Positions 43,272 to 52,255 of a DNA stretch of 64,000 nt are shown here, piece after piece. Within the stretch, counting starts at the first letter, position 1; the number at the start of each line of letters is the position of its first letter. The DNA is taken from contig DAIDIE010000040.1 of the NCBI GenBank assembly GCA_027459505.1, positions 1 to 64,000 on the forward strand, written 5' to 3'. The DNA is from Acidobacteriota bacterium. Its GTDB lineage: Bacteria; Acidobacteriota; Terriglobia; Terriglobales; SCQP01. Both the position numbers and the translations under genes were made by a program. Below the pieces are notes generated by a model that saw only the letters and a program-made list of their open reading frames with translations, had not been told where the DNA came from and ran no database searches.

Positions 43272-44686
43272 TGGCGACTGGTGCCCAAGACTTGTGGTTG
43301 GGTGAACACAGGGCGAATCCCAGCGGACAGACGCCTCCCCCTGCCTCCGCCGCGGGCGAGCCCGCCTCCAGGTTGAGTTTTGGGATTGGTGAGCGGCTGG
43401 TGCTGTTACTTGCGGCAGGAATCGCTCCGGCGCTGCTGGCGTTTGTGAGTTTACGATTCCTCTACGCCCTAGCAGGATGGGACATTTTTCTGCTGCTCAT
43501 TTTTGTCGTCGACCTGCGCAGCATTCCACATCCCAAAGCTCTCGAGATGGAACGCAGCTTTGCCGCTCCATTGCGGCAAACACAACCGGCAACGGTAAGA
43601 TTGCGTCTGCTGACTCCTCCGCCCTTTACGCTGGGGGGTTTGCTCCAGGACGATTTGCCGCTCGCATTGAGTCCGGAACTTCCGGAGCTACGCTGCCAGC
43701 TGACCCGGCTGGCGCCGGAAATTGAGTACACTTTTCGACCTGCCAACCGTGGCGATTATCGTCTGGGTGCGATTTATCTGCGCTATCAGAGTCCGCTCCG
43801 GCTGGCGAGCCGGGTGGCCCGATTTCCTATAACCCATGGGGTTCGGGTGTACCCTGCGCTTCCGCAGGCGCTGCAACACCGGCTGGCGCTTCTGCGCAGC
43901 CGGATTTTTCAACGGCAGCTTCGGATTACCCGGCAACGTGGGCAAGGCCGCGAGTTCGAGTCTTTGAGAGATTTTCAAACCGGCGACGAACTCCGCACGA
44001 TTTGTTGGACGGCAACCGCACGGCGAGGCAAGGCGGTGGCGACTATTCGACAAGTGGAGCGAAGCCAAACTGTCTGGTGCCTCATTGATTGTGGGAGGCT
44101 GATGCAGGCGCGCACGGGAGAAAGGACCAAGCTGGATTACGCTGTGGAATCCGCACTGGTTCTGGGGCAGGCCACTGAGGCGGCGGGCGATCAACTTGGG
44201 CTTCTCGCCTTTGGAGCTGGGGTGCAACGCCGGCTGCTGCCGCGCGCCGGGGCCAATCACCAAATCGCGCTTCAGGAGCAATTGGCCTGCATCCGCCAGG
44301 AGCCCGGGGAAGCCGACGCAATGCAGGCCGCAGCGCAGCTGCTGTCTCTGCAAAAGAGCCGTGCCGTGATCGTTTGGCTGACGGACCTAGTGGATGTGGC
44401 GATTATGCCCGACACTTGCCGGGCCGCGATACGGGCAGCGCGCCGCCATGTAGTGCTGTTGGCGGTGATGGGACAGCCCGACCTCGGCTCAGTAGTGGCG
44501 GCTCCGCCATGCGACAGTGAATCGTTCTTCCGCTATGCCGCCGCCACCGACGCACTGCATCGCCGCCAGCTACTAATGGCCCAAATGCGTGATCGCGGCG
44601 TGAACGTTTTTGAGGTGGATGCGCCGGGGATGGCCGCAACCGTGCTCAATCAGTACCTTGCAACGAAGCGGCGCGAGCTGCTTTAG
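43271..44686 (+). CDS. DUF58 (VWA-like) membrane protein
   Basis: A 471-residue protein: two N-terminal TM segments (ERLVLLLAAGIAPALLAF and LYALAGWDIFLLLIFVVD), a beta-rich middle, and the DUF58 core with GREFESLRDFQTGDELRTIC and WCLIDCGRLMQA, a MIDAS-like region in which the usual DxS is changed to DCG. The end is an VWA-like fold (VIVWLTDLVDVAI). It is the usual MoxR partner. Its 3' end overlaps the convergent SpoIIM gene by 41 bp. Confidence 0.85.
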   Translation: MATGAQDLWLGEHRANPSGQTPPPASAAGEPASRLSFGIGERLVLLLAAGIAPALLAFVSLRFLYALAGWDIFLLLIFVVDLRSIPHPKALEMERSFAAPLRQTQPATVRLRLLTPPPFTLGGLLQDDLPLALSPELPELRCQLTRLAPEIEYTFRPANRGDYRLGAIYLRYQSPLRLASRVARFPITHGVRVYPALPQALQHRLALLRSRIFQRQLRITRQRGQGREFESLRDFQTGDELRTICWTATARRGKAVATIRQVERSQTVWCLIDCGRLMQARTGERTKLDYAVESALVLGQATEAAGDQLGLLAFGAGVQRRLLPRAGANHQIALQEQLACIRQEPGEADAMQAAAQLLSLQKSRAVIVWLTDLVDVAIMPDTCRAAIRAARRHVVLLAVMGQPDLGSVVAAPPCDSESFFRYAAATDALHRRQLLMAQMRDRGVNVFEVDAPGMAATVLNQYLATKRRELL

Positions 44687-45623
44687 AGCCAAGAGTGATC
44701 CAGGTCAGCAAGAAACTGAAGAGCAGCATACCCAGGGCGAACTTCTCCCAGGGCGGCGCCGGGCTGGGGGAAAAAAATCCTTCTACTGTTCCCGCCACGA
44801 GCAGTAGGGGAATGCACCCCAGTTCCAATTGGATCGCCTCGCGAGCTGCGAGTTTCAGGGCATCGGAGCGCCGCAGCCTGCCCGGAAACAGGATTCCTGT
44901 GGCGAGCCGTAAGCCGGCCCCACCGGAGAACAGAATCGCAGGGATCTCCAGGCTGCCGTGCCCGGCCACGAAACTCCACAGCGAAAGCGATAGGCCGTGG
45001 AGCGCACACGCTGTTCCCACTACACCCATGAGCAGGCCATTAAAGGCCAGCAGATAGAGAGTCCCCAGGCCGGCCGTGACTCCCATTGCAAAGGTACTGA
45101 AGGTCACAGTCAGGTTATTTGTTGCGATGCTGCTCGCCGCCAAAGGTTTGACGCTGACGATGGAGGTGGTCCACATTTTGTGCTCTTGAATGGTTCGCAC
45201 CATACGTGGCCCCAGCACCTGCAATGCGAAATCTGGATTCTGCAGCGTCACAAGCGCGCCGGCGATACCGAACAGCAGAAAGACGCCAGCCGCGACCAGG
45301 ACGTAGCCGCGCAGTCGCCACACCATAACTGGCCAGCTCCTGGCCAAAAAGTCCGGAATCTGCCGCAGGCTGGTTTTTTTGCCCGAGTAAATGGTATTGT
45401 GGGCGCGGCCAAGAAGTTGGTTCAGATAGCGGGAGTATTGGGTCGCGCTGGGGTCGCGCCGTGTCACGGACAGGTCGGCGGCAACCTGGCGGTATAGCAG
45501 GCCCAAATCGCGGAGCTCCTGCCGGGTTAGGGCTTGTGTGCCTACCTGGCCGCAGCGCGTCAGCAGGCCCTGCAGCCGCTCCCATTCCGGCTTACGCCGT
45601 TCGATCCATGTATTGGAGATCAT
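44646..45623 (-). CDS. SpoIIM-family (stage II sporulation protein M-like) membrane protein
   Basis: A 325-residue protein: a cytoplasmic N-terminal part (ERLQGLLTRCGQVGTQALTR, DLGLLYRQVAADLSVTRRD), then about five TM helices with the DUF95/SpoIIM pattern (TNNLTVTFSTFAMGVTAGLG, VAGHGSLEIPAILFSGGAGL). In sporulating bacteria SpoIIM works in peptidoglycan degradation; in non-sporulators it travels with MoxR and RDD genes and its role is unknown. Its ATG lies only 4 bp from the start of the divergent RDD gene. Confidence 0.88.
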   Translation of the reverse strand: MISNTWIERRKPEWERLQGLLTRCGQVGTQALTRQELRDLGLLYRQVAADLSVTRRDPSATQYSRYLNQLLGRAHNTIYSGKKTSLRQIPDFLARSWPVMVWRLRGYVLVAAGVFLLFGIAGALVTLQNPDFALQVLGPRMVRTIQEHKMWTTSIVSVKPLAASSIATNNLTVTFSTFAMGVTAGLGTLYLLAFNGLLMGVVGTACALHGLSLSLWSFVAGHGSLEIPAILFSGGAGLRLATGILFPGRLRRSDALKLAAREAIQLELGCIPLLLVAGTVEGFFSPSPAPPWEKFALGMLLFSFLLTWITLGSKAARAASLQGTD

Positions 45624-45627
45624 ACCC

Positions 45628-46389
45628 GTGACTCAAATGACCACCGGCGACCAGCTTAGCATCGAAACTCCGGAACTCATTGCACTGGATTACGAGCTGG
45701 CCGGCATTGGCAGCCGCTTTATGGCTTATGCAATTGATGTCATCTTCATTGCGCTTCTACTGATCGCAGTGGGCATAGGGGTGGCGATTGGGGGTGTGTT
45801 TCCGTCGTCTTCTCATCTGTGGGTGATCGCAGCGGCCTTTTTCGCGATTTTTTTGCTGGAGTTTGGGTACTTCAGCATGTTTGAAATCATTTGGAACGGC
45901 CAAACCCCGGGGAAGCGCCAAGCCGGTATCCGGGTGCTTCATGAGACCGGACGTCGAGTCACAGCATTTGAGGTGTTCATTCGAAACATGCTGCGCATTG
46001 TCGATTACCTGCCCGCATTTTACGGGCTGGGCATAACGGTGATGTTCTGCAATTCCCGGAGCAGGCGGCTCGGGGATTTCGCGGCAGGAACCGTGGTCGT
46101 CCACGACACATGCGGGATCGAATCAACGCTCCATTTCAATTCCCGCATGCAACCGCCCGAGATGCAGGATGCCAGCAAGTTTTCCTCTCTGACGCGGCAG
46201 GACGTGCAGTTGCTGGAGACATTTCTGCAACGGCGCATGCAGTTAGAGGCCACGGTACGGGACCGGACTGCTCACAGCCTGGTTAATCACTTCGCCACCA
46301 AGTGCGGCTTGACCAGGGAGGAGCTGCCCGCAAGCGACGAGGACTTTCTCGAAGGCCTAGTGCGCCATTGCCGCGAGCACCTCCGTTAG
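45628..46389 (+). CDS. RDD family membrane protein
   Basis: A 253-residue membrane protein. The RDD domain (about residues 20-155) has the conserved Arg in AGIGSRFMAYAIDVIFIALL, NGQTPGKRQAGIRVL and the closing SRRLGDFAAGTVVVH, with three to four TM helices. A soluble C-terminal tail of about 90 residues (DVQLLETFLQRRMQLEATVR) follows. GGAG at 45615-45618 lies 9 nt before the GTG at 45628 and 18 nt before an ATG at 45637, so I choose GTG. It is divergent from SpoIIM with 4 bp between start codons. Confidence 0.87.
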   Translation: MTQMTTGDQLSIETPELIALDYELAGIGSRFMAYAIDVIFIALLLIAVGIGVAIGGVFPSSSHLWVIAAAFFAIFLLEFGYFSMFEIIWNGQTPGKRQAGIRVLHETGRRVTAFEVFIRNMLRIVDYLPAFYGLGITVMFCNSRSRRLGDFAAGTVVVHDTCGIESTLHFNSRMQPPEMQDASKFSSLTRQDVQLLETFLQRRMQLEATVRDRTAHSLVNHFATKCGLTREELPASDEDFLEGLVRHCREHLR

Positions 46390-46456
46390 CCGCGCGGGGA
46401 TTGATCGGAATGCTTTTCTTCGGCGCGAGGTTTCACTTTTTTCATTTCGGCAGGCG

Positions 46457-47164
46457 TTACGCCGGGGCGGCTTTGCCGCTGGGTTCGAAGCGGTAGCCGA
46501 CGCGGCGGACGGCGGCGAGGAAGCGGGGGTTTTCGGAATCGTCGTTGAGTTTACCGCGCAGGCGCAGCATGTAGACGTCCACGGTGCGCTCGGTGATGAA
46601 GTGCTGCGGGGACCAGACGGCGTCGAGGATTTCGCGGCGGGTAAAGGCCTTGCCGGGGTTCTTCATCAAAAAGGCCAGCATGCGGAATTCCGTGTCGCTC
46701 AATTCCAGCGGATTACCGTAAAGCTGGGCGGTGCGGGCGCGCAGGTCGAGCGCGAGGCCGTTGATCTCCAGGATTTCCGGGGCGGCGGAGGCGCTGGTTC
46801 TGAGGCGGGCGCGCACGCGCGCCACCAGCTCGCGGGCGCCAAACGGCTTGGTTACGTAATCGTCGGCGCCCAGATCGAGGCCGCGCACGCGCGCGGCTTC
46901 ATCGCCCATGGCGGTCAGAACGATGACGGGAAGCTGGGCAAAACGCGGCTCGCGGCGCAACTGCTGCAGCAGTTCCAGGCCGCTGGTGCCGGGCAGCATA
47001 AGATCGAGGATCACCAGGGCTGGCCCAAACTCACCCGCCTGCTGCAGAAAGCCGGCGCCGGTGGTGTTGAGGGCGACCTCGTAGCCGTCGCGCTGCAACT
47101 GAAGTTGCAACAGGCGGGCAACATCTTCATCATCTTCCACAACCAGAATTCGCGGCTTGTCCAT
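46457..47164 (-). CDS. phoB: Phosphate regulon response regulator PhoB
   Basis: A 235-residue OmpR/PhoB-type regulator. Receiver: RILVVEDDEDVARLLQLQLQ, phospho-acceptor Asp in PALVILDLMLPGTSGLEL, Lys in GADDYVTKPFGARELVARV. Winged-helix effector: LSDTEFRMLAFLMKNPGKAF and RTVDVYMLRLRGKL. Last gene of the minus-strand phosphate operon, 17 bp after phoU. It should be phosphorylated by the PhoR at 48796 and bind Pho boxes upstream of pstS and the porin. Confidence 0.93.
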   Translation of the reverse strand: MDKPRILVVEDDEDVARLLQLQLQRDGYEVALNTTGAGFLQQAGEFGPALVILDLMLPGTSGLELLQQLRREPRFAQLPVIVLTAMGDEAARVRGLDLGADDYVTKPFGARELVARVRARLRTSASAAPEILEINGLALDLRARTAQLYGNPLELSDTEFRMLAFLMKNPGKAFTRREILDAVWSPQHFITERTVDVYMLRLRGKLNDDSENPRFLAAVRRVGYRFEPSGKAAPA

Positions 47165-47181
47165 ACTTTTTACTTTGTCGC

Positions 47182-47859
47182 TCAGCTCTGCCCGGCATGG
47201 TCGTGGGTATGGTGGCGCACGTCGACGCCTTCGACCCAGAAGATGACGTCTTCGGCAACGTTGGTAGCATGATCGGCAATGCGCTCCAGGTTGCGCGCCA
47301 CGAAGATCTGGCTCAAGCCGCGCTCGACGGTGTCGGGGGCCTGGATCATGTGCTGGATGATGTCGCGGAAGATCTGGTCGCGCAGAGCATCGACCTCGTC
47401 ATCGGTAATCAGCACCTGGCGGGCGAGGGCCACGTCGCGGCGGAACAACGCGTCCAGGGCGGCGCGCACCATCCACTTAGTGCGCTCGGCCATGAGGGGA
47501 AAGTCCACCAGCGGGCGCGGCGTGGGGTTGGCCAGCAGGCGGCCGACCGCCTGCGCGATGTTGACCGCCAGATCGCCAATGCGCTCCAGGTCATTGGTAA
47601 TGCGGAGCACGGCGGCGAGGAAGCGCAGGTCCACGGCCATGGGCTGCTGCAAGGCCAGCAGGCGCAGGCAGTCCTGGTCGAGTTGCAGTTCCAGGGCGTT
47701 GATCTCCGGCTCGATTTCGCGGATGACACTGTCGGCCAGGCTCTGGTCGCGGTCAATGAGCGCGTGCACGGAGCGATGGACGGCGGTTTCGACCATGCCG
47801 CCCATGTACATGACGCGCTGTTTGAGATCCTCTAACTCTTCGACGAAATGTTTGCGCAT
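47182..47859 (-). CDS. phoU: Phosphate signalling regulator PhoU
   Basis: A 225-residue all-helical PhoU made of two three-helix repeats; metal-binding segments in the pattern E/DxxxD are visible (DLERIGDLAVNIAQA and NLERIADHATNVAEDVIFW). PhoU links the Pst transporter to PhoR and keeps it quiet when phosphate is plentiful. Between pstB (27 bp upstream) and phoB (17 bp downstream) on the minus strand. Confidence 0.95.
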   Translation of the reverse strand: MRKHFVEELEDLKQRVMYMGGMVETAVHRSVHALIDRDQSLADSVIREIEPEINALELQLDQDCLRLLALQQPMAVDLRFLAAVLRITNDLERIGDLAVNIAQAVGRLLANPTPRPLVDFPLMAERTKWMVRAALDALFRRDVALARQVLITDDEVDALRDQIFRDIIQHMIQAPDTVERGLSQIFVARNLERIADHATNVAEDVIFWVEGVDVRHHTHDHAGQS

Positions 47860-47886
47860 TGTTCCGCTCTTTCGCCATGCCGCGCC

Positions 47887-48768
47887 TTAACCGAAGCGGC
47901 CGGTGATGTAATCCTCTGTTTCCTTGCGCTGCGGGTTGGTGAACATCGCCTGAGTGCGGCCGCTCTCGACCAGTCGCCCCATAAGAAAGAAGCTGGTGCG
48001 ATCGCTGATGCGGGCGGCCTGCTGCAGGTTATGGGTGACGATGACGATGGTGTACTTTTCTTTCAGTTCCAGGGCTAATTCTTCAATGCGCCCGGTGGCG
48101 ATGGGATCCAGGGCCGAGGCGGGCTCGTCCATAAGCAGGATTTCCGGCTCGATGGCCAGCGCGCGCGCAATACACAGGCGCTGCTGCTGACCTCCGGAAA
48201 GGGCCAGGGCCGGCTTGTTGAGGCGATCTTTGACCTCGTCCCACAGGCCCGTGGCGCGCAGGCAGCGCTCGACCACGTCAGCCTGTTCCCCTTTCTTTTT
48301 CGCCAAGCCATTCACCTTCAAGCCGTAAGCAACATTTTCGGCAATGGAGAAGGGGAAGGGATTGGAGCGTTGAAAGATCATGCCGACGCGGCGGCGCAGC
48401 CCGATCACATCAGTGCCGGGCGCGTAAATGTTTTGTCCGGTGATGAGCACCTCGCCCTCCAGACGGGCGCCGGGGATGGTGTCGTTCATGCGGTTCAAGG
48501 TCCGCAGAAAGGTGCTCTTGCCACAGCCGGAGGGACCAATCAGCGCGAGAATTTCGCGTTCATAGGCGGTGACCTCGACGTTGAAGAGCACCTGATGCTG
48601 ACCGTAGAAGAAGTTGATGCCGTGTGCCCGCACCACCTCGCGCGCGGGTGGGGCATCCTCCGCCGGCGCGGCCAGGGATGGATCGAGCTCAGCGGCCGTA
48701 CCAGGCGGGTCGGCCTGCTCGGCTCCGGGCGGCGTCTTCTTCGGCAATCGCAATTCCAACATAGTCAT
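47887..48768 (-). CDS. pstB: Phosphate ABC transporter ATP-binding protein PstB
   Basis: A 293-residue ABC ATPase. Walker A is [20 protein letters not shown], the Q-loop [20 protein letters not shown], the signature [20 protein letters not shown], Walker [21 protein letters not shown] and the H-loop [11 protein letters not shown]. It has about 35 extra N-terminal residues (Pro/Ala/Glu-rich) compared with E. coli PstB. It lies between phoR and phoU. Confidence 0.95.
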   Translation of the reverse strand: MTMLELRLPKKTPPGAEQADPPGTAAELDPSLAAPAEDAPPAREVVRAHGINFFYGQHQVLFNVEVTAYEREILALIGPSGCGKSTFLRTLNRMNDTIPGARLEGEVLITGQNIYAPGTDVIGLRRRVGMIFQRSNPFPFSIAENVAYGLKVNGLAKKKGEQADVVERCLRATGLWDEVKDRLNKPALALSGGQQQRLCIARALAIEPEILLMDEPASALDPIATGRIEELALELKEKYTIVIVTHNLQQAARISDRTSFFLMGRLVESGRTQAMFTNPQRKETEDYITGRFG

Positions 48769-48795
48769 CCAACTCTCTTAACTGGGCGGCGGCTT

Positions 48796-50238
48796 CTAGG
48801 TATTCGCTGGACCTGAATCTCCCGCAAGCGCAGGCGGGAGTTCCGCCAGTGGCAGCCAGACTTGAAAGGTGCTGCCGGTTCCCAGTTTACTTTGGACCTC
48901 GATACGGCCGCCATGCTCGCGCACGATGTGTTTGACCAGCGCCAAACCGAGGCCACTCCCTCCGCCGGCGCGCGAATGGCTCTTATCGACGCGATAAAAA
49001 CGTTCGAAGATGCGGCTCTGGTCGGCGACAGTGATGCCCACCCCGGTGTCCTGCACGCGCAGGCAGTACTCCCCGCCATGGCGGGTTCCGCTGACGGTGA
49101 CGGCAACATGCTCGCCGCCATGCACCAGCGCGTTTTCCATAAGGTTGAGCAGGACGCGGTGCAAGGCGTCGGGATCAGCACGCAACTCCGCCGGTTCGAT
49201 GACGCCGCGAATGAGGCTGGCGCCACGCTCTTCCGCTAATGGCTGCAGGACCCGCTGGGCGCCTTCCACGAGTGACCCAACGGCCAACGGCTGGAAATGA
49301 AAGGGGTAGGTGCCGGTCTCAATGGACGAAAGCGTGACCAGGTCCTGCGCCAGCTTGCCCAGCCGGCGGGCGTTTTCCATGATGGTTCCCAGGAACTGGG
49401 CGCGCTGGGGATCGCTTTCATCCTGCAGCAGGATTTCGGCGTAGCCGCGAATCGAGGTTAAGGGCGTGCGCAGTTCGTGGCTGACGGCGGCGATGAAATC
49501 GCGGCGCGTGGTTTCCAGATTCACGGTTCCGGTCACATCGCGGGCCAGCAGCACCAGACCCTGTCCGTCGCTGAGCGGGCTGAGTTCGGCCTGCAGCACG
49601 CGCTCGTCCACCAGGCCGATACGCTCGCTAACGCTGTGCTGGGTGCGGAGCACTTCCTCGAACCAGCCACTCAGTTGCGGAAGGCGGGCGAGCGGTTCCA
49701 GCCGTTCGCCGGGTTGTGGGGGGGTGGCCAGGCGGAAGACGCGGGCGGCGGCGAGGTTGGCGTACAGGGCGCGGCGGTCCCGGCCTATGGCGATGACGGC
49801 GACGTCGAGGCTGTCGAGAATCTGTTCCAGGCGGCGTGCCTGGCGCGCGGTGCGCTCCGTTTCAATGCGCAGGTCGGTAAACGCTGGGCTTAACAGGCTG
49901 AGCAGGGGGCGCAGGTACTCCGGACTTTGTCCGGGGGAAAGCGGCTCGCCAGCAATGAGGTCGTGGGCGACGCGTTGCTGTTCCAACCCGAGCTGGTGAG
50001 CGGCGGAGGCACTGCGATGGCGCTCCCAGAGGACGGCGGCAAGCACGGCGGTCAGCAGGACGACCCCCAACTGCCAGGCGGCATAACGGGAAGGGCCGGT
50101 GCGATCCAGATGCAGCAAGGCGAGCTGCAGGCCCCACACCAGGAGTGCGGTGCCCGCCAGCAGCGGCCAACTGCGGCGGTAAAGCAGCGCATGCAGGCCA
50201 GCGCTTTCCGGAGCTGACGGCTGGAAAGTGGAACTCAT
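48796..50238 (-). CDS. phoR: Phosphate regulon sensor histidine kinase PhoR
   Basis: A 480-residue sensor kinase: two N-terminal TM helices (LLAGTALLVWGLQLALLHL, WQLGVVLLTAVLAAVLW) with almost no periplasmic domain, a PAS domain (about 130-240), a HisKA box RRDFIAAVSHELRTPLTSIR and a HATPase with LLNLMENALVHGG, VQDTGVGITVAD and GGGSGLGLALVKH. The lack of a periplasmic sensor matches PhoR, which reads PstSCAB/PhoU status. It lies between pstA and pstB, overlapping pstA by 4 bp (ATGA); this is an unusual place for phoR. Confidence 0.9.
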   Translation of the reverse strand: MSSTFQPSAPESAGLHALLYRRSWPLLAGTALLVWGLQLALLHLDRTGPSRYAAWQLGVVLLTAVLAAVLWERHRSASAAHQLGLEQQRVAHDLIAGEPLSPGQSPEYLRPLLSLLSPAFTDLRIETERTARQARRLEQILDSLDVAVIAIGRDRRALYANLAAARVFRLATPPQPGERLEPLARLPQLSGWFEEVLRTQHSVSERIGLVDERVLQAELSPLSDGQGLVLLARDVTGTVNLETTRRDFIAAVSHELRTPLTSIRGYAEILLQDESDPQRAQFLGTIMENARRLGKLAQDLVTLSSIETGTYPFHFQPLAVGSLVEGAQRVLQPLAEERGASLIRGVIEPAELRADPDALHRVLLNLMENALVHGGEHVAVTVSGTRHGGEYCLRVQDTGVGITVADQSRIFERFYRVDKSHSRAGGGSGLGLALVKHIVREHGGRIEVQSKLGTGSTFQVWLPLAELPPALAGDSGPANT

Positions 50239-51089
50239 GCCAGCCTGCCAGTGCGCCAGCGCAGCCAGGCGCGCGCGCCGAGATTAATCACGATGATCAT
50301 GGTGATCAGCGTCAGCGCTCCCGCCCAGGCCTGCGCGTGCCAACGGTCGTAGGGCGCAATGGCGTAGTTGAAGATTTGCACCGTGAGAGAAGCGACGGGG
50401 CGATCCAGCCACATCGACCAGTAGCTGTTATTGAAGGAGGTGAACAGCAGTGGCGCGGTCTCGCCGGCGACACGGGAGATGGCCAGCAGCACGCCGCCCA
50501 TGATGCCGGCGCGCGCCGCGCGCAGCACCACATCCCAGAGGACGCGGAAGCGCGTCGCTCCCAGAGCCAGTGCGGCTTCGCGGTAACTGCGCGGGATCGT
50601 TTGCAGGACCTCATCGGTCGTGCGCAGCACCACGGGAAGCAGGATGATGGCCAGCGCCAGGCCGCCCGCGAGCGTCGAGAACTTGCGCATGGGCAGCACC
50701 ACGAGCCCATAGATAAACAAGCCGGTCACGATGGTTGGGGTGCCGTTGAGCACGTCAGCGGAAAAGCGAACCAACTTGGTGAGGAATTCCGCGCCATGCT
50801 CGGCGACATAAATACCCGCGGCTATACCCAGGGGAACGCCAACGATGACGGCGACGAGCAGCAACTCCAGGGTGCCCACAATGGCGTTGGCCATGCCGCC
50901 GCCGGGCACATCGGGGGGTTCCGGCAGGTGCACAAAAAATCCGGGACTGATGGCGCTGACCCCTTCCTTCACCACGTAGAAGAGGATGAGGGCGAGGGGC
51001 AGCAAAACGAGCAGCGTGGCCACACCGGTCAGGCTGAGCATGACGTTGTTGCGCAGCTTGCGGATTTTGCGGTTGAGGTCGCCAGTCAT
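50235..51089 (-). CDS. pstA: Phosphate ABC transporter permease PstA
   Basis: A 284-residue permease with six TM helices; family motifs LGIAAGIYVAEHGAEFLTK, LNGTPTIVTGLFIYGLVVL and the coupling helix EVLQTIPRSYREAALALGAT. The start ATG overlaps the pstC stop (TGATG) and its stop overlaps phoR, so pstC-pstA-phoR are translationally linked. Confidence 0.94.
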   Translation of the reverse strand: MTGDLNRKIRKLRNNVMLSLTGVATLLVLLPLALILFYVVKEGVSAISPGFFVHLPEPPDVPGGGMANAIVGTLELLLVAVIVGVPLGIAAGIYVAEHGAEFLTKLVRFSADVLNGTPTIVTGLFIYGLVVLPMRKFSTLAGGLALAIILLPVVLRTTDEVLQTIPRSYREAALALGATRFRVLWDVVLRAARAGIMGGVLLAISRVAGETAPLLFTSFNNSYWSMWLDRPVASLTVQIFNYAIAPYDRWHAQAWAGALTLITMIIVINLGARAWLRWRTGRLA

Positions 51090-52042
51090 CAGATCACCTT
51101 ACCGATGCCGCGCGTGACGCGCCACACGAACAGCCGCGCCAGGATGTTCACCACGAGGGTGATACCAAACAGCACCAGGCCGATTTCGCGCAGGGCGGAG
51201 AGGTGCAACTGCGTCATCGCCTCGGTAAGCTCGTTAGCGATCACGCTGGAGAGGGTGTAGCCGGGGGCGAGCAACGACGCGCTCACCGTGGGGCGATTGC
51301 CGATGACCATGGTGACCGCCATGGTCTCACCGAGCGCGCGTCCCATACCCAGCATGATGCCGCCGAGAATGCCGGAGCGGGCGCTAGGCAGTACAACATC
51401 CCAAATGGCATCCCAATGAGTGGCGGAGAGGGCGTAGGCGGCTTCGCGCTGCGAGACCGGAACGGCGGCAATGACCTCGCGCGCGACGCCGACGATAAAG
51501 GGAACGGTCATGACTGCGAGGATCAAGCCCGCGGCCAGGAAGCCAACGCCGTAGGGGGCGCCCTGAAAAAAGGGCAGAAAGCCGAAATGCGCGGTGAGCC
51601 ATGGTTCCAGGCTGTTCTGCAGCCAGGGGGCGAGCACAAAAATGCCCCACAAGCCATAGACCACACTCGGCACGGCGGCCAGCAACTCGATCAGGTAGCC
51701 CAAGGGAGCGCGCAGCCACAGCGGCGCCATCTCGGCCAGGAAGAGGGCCGTGCCCACGCCCAGGGGGGCGGCAATCAAAAGCGCCAGCACCGTCGTCAAA
51801 AGCGTTCCGTAGATATAAGGCCAGGCGCCAAAGTGGCCAAAAACGGGGTCCCAGGCCGAACTGCTCAGGAAGTGCCAGCCAAAGGCGACGCGTGAGGGCT
51901 GTGAGCCGCGGTAGAGCTCAACGCCAATGGCAACGATGAGCAGCGGAACCAGCGCGGCAATCAGCCGCAGGGCCCAGCTATAGACGCGATCCCCCCAATG
52001 GGCCTGCTCCACGCGGACCAGGCTGGAGGCGGTGGCAGACAT
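51089..52042 (-). CDS. pstC: Phosphate ABC transporter permease PstC
   Basis: A 317-residue permease, partner of PstA, with six TM helices and motifs LLAAVPSVVYGLWGIFVLAP, REVIAAVPVSQREAAYALSA and GGIMLGMGRALGETMAVTMV. I prefer the ATG at 52042 (MSATASSLVRVEQ) to the TTG at 52051; neither has a clear Shine-Dalgarno. First gene of the pstC-pstA-phoR-pstB-phoU-phoB run. Confidence 0.94.
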   Translation of the reverse strand: MSATASSLVRVEQAHWGDRVYSWALRLIAALVPLLIVAIGVELYRGSQPSRVAFGWHFLSSSAWDPVFGHFGAWPYIYGTLLTTVLALLIAAPLGVGTALFLAEMAPLWLRAPLGYLIELLAAVPSVVYGLWGIFVLAPWLQNSLEPWLTAHFGFLPFFQGAPYGVGFLAAGLILAVMTVPFIVGVAREVIAAVPVSQREAAYALSATHWDAIWDVVLPSARSGILGGIMLGMGRALGETMAVTMVIGNRPTVSASLLAPGYTLSSVIANELTEAMTQLHLSALREIGLVLFGITLVVNILARLFVWRVTRGIGKVI

Positions 52043-52103
52043 AGGGTTCAATTATCGCCGTTCGGAGCAGGAAATGGGAGGGGCGGGACGCACTCCGGTG
52101 GCG

Positions 52104-52121
52104 CATTCATCAAACTGTCAC
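52104..52121 (+). promoter_or_regulatory. Candidate Pho box between porin and pstC
   Basis: CATTCAT-CAAA-CTGTCAC: two 7-base half-sites with a 4-base spacer, 5/7 and 6/7 matches to the CTGTCAT consensus. It lies 62 bp before the pstC start but in the opposite orientation, which lowers confidence. Confidence 0.35.
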
Positions 52122-52165
52122 AAAAGGGGCGGGGCAAGAATGCTGGGCGCGAATACGAGGGGCAC

Positions 52166-52204
52166 AAAAGCGCACAGGCGGGCCGGGAAGCCCGCCTTGT
52201 GCGC
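52166..52204 (-). terminator. Rho-independent terminator of the porin gene
   Basis: On the + strand GCGCACA-GGCGGGC, loop CGGGAA, GCCCGCC-T-TGTGCGC: a 14-bp stem with one bulged base. On the minus strand it is followed by TTTTGTG. It ends transcription from the porin before the pst operon. Confidence 0.75.
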
Positions 52205-52255
52205 CTTGGGAAACACCATGGGCAGACGGCGGCACGGGCCGCCTGGTCCACTGCA

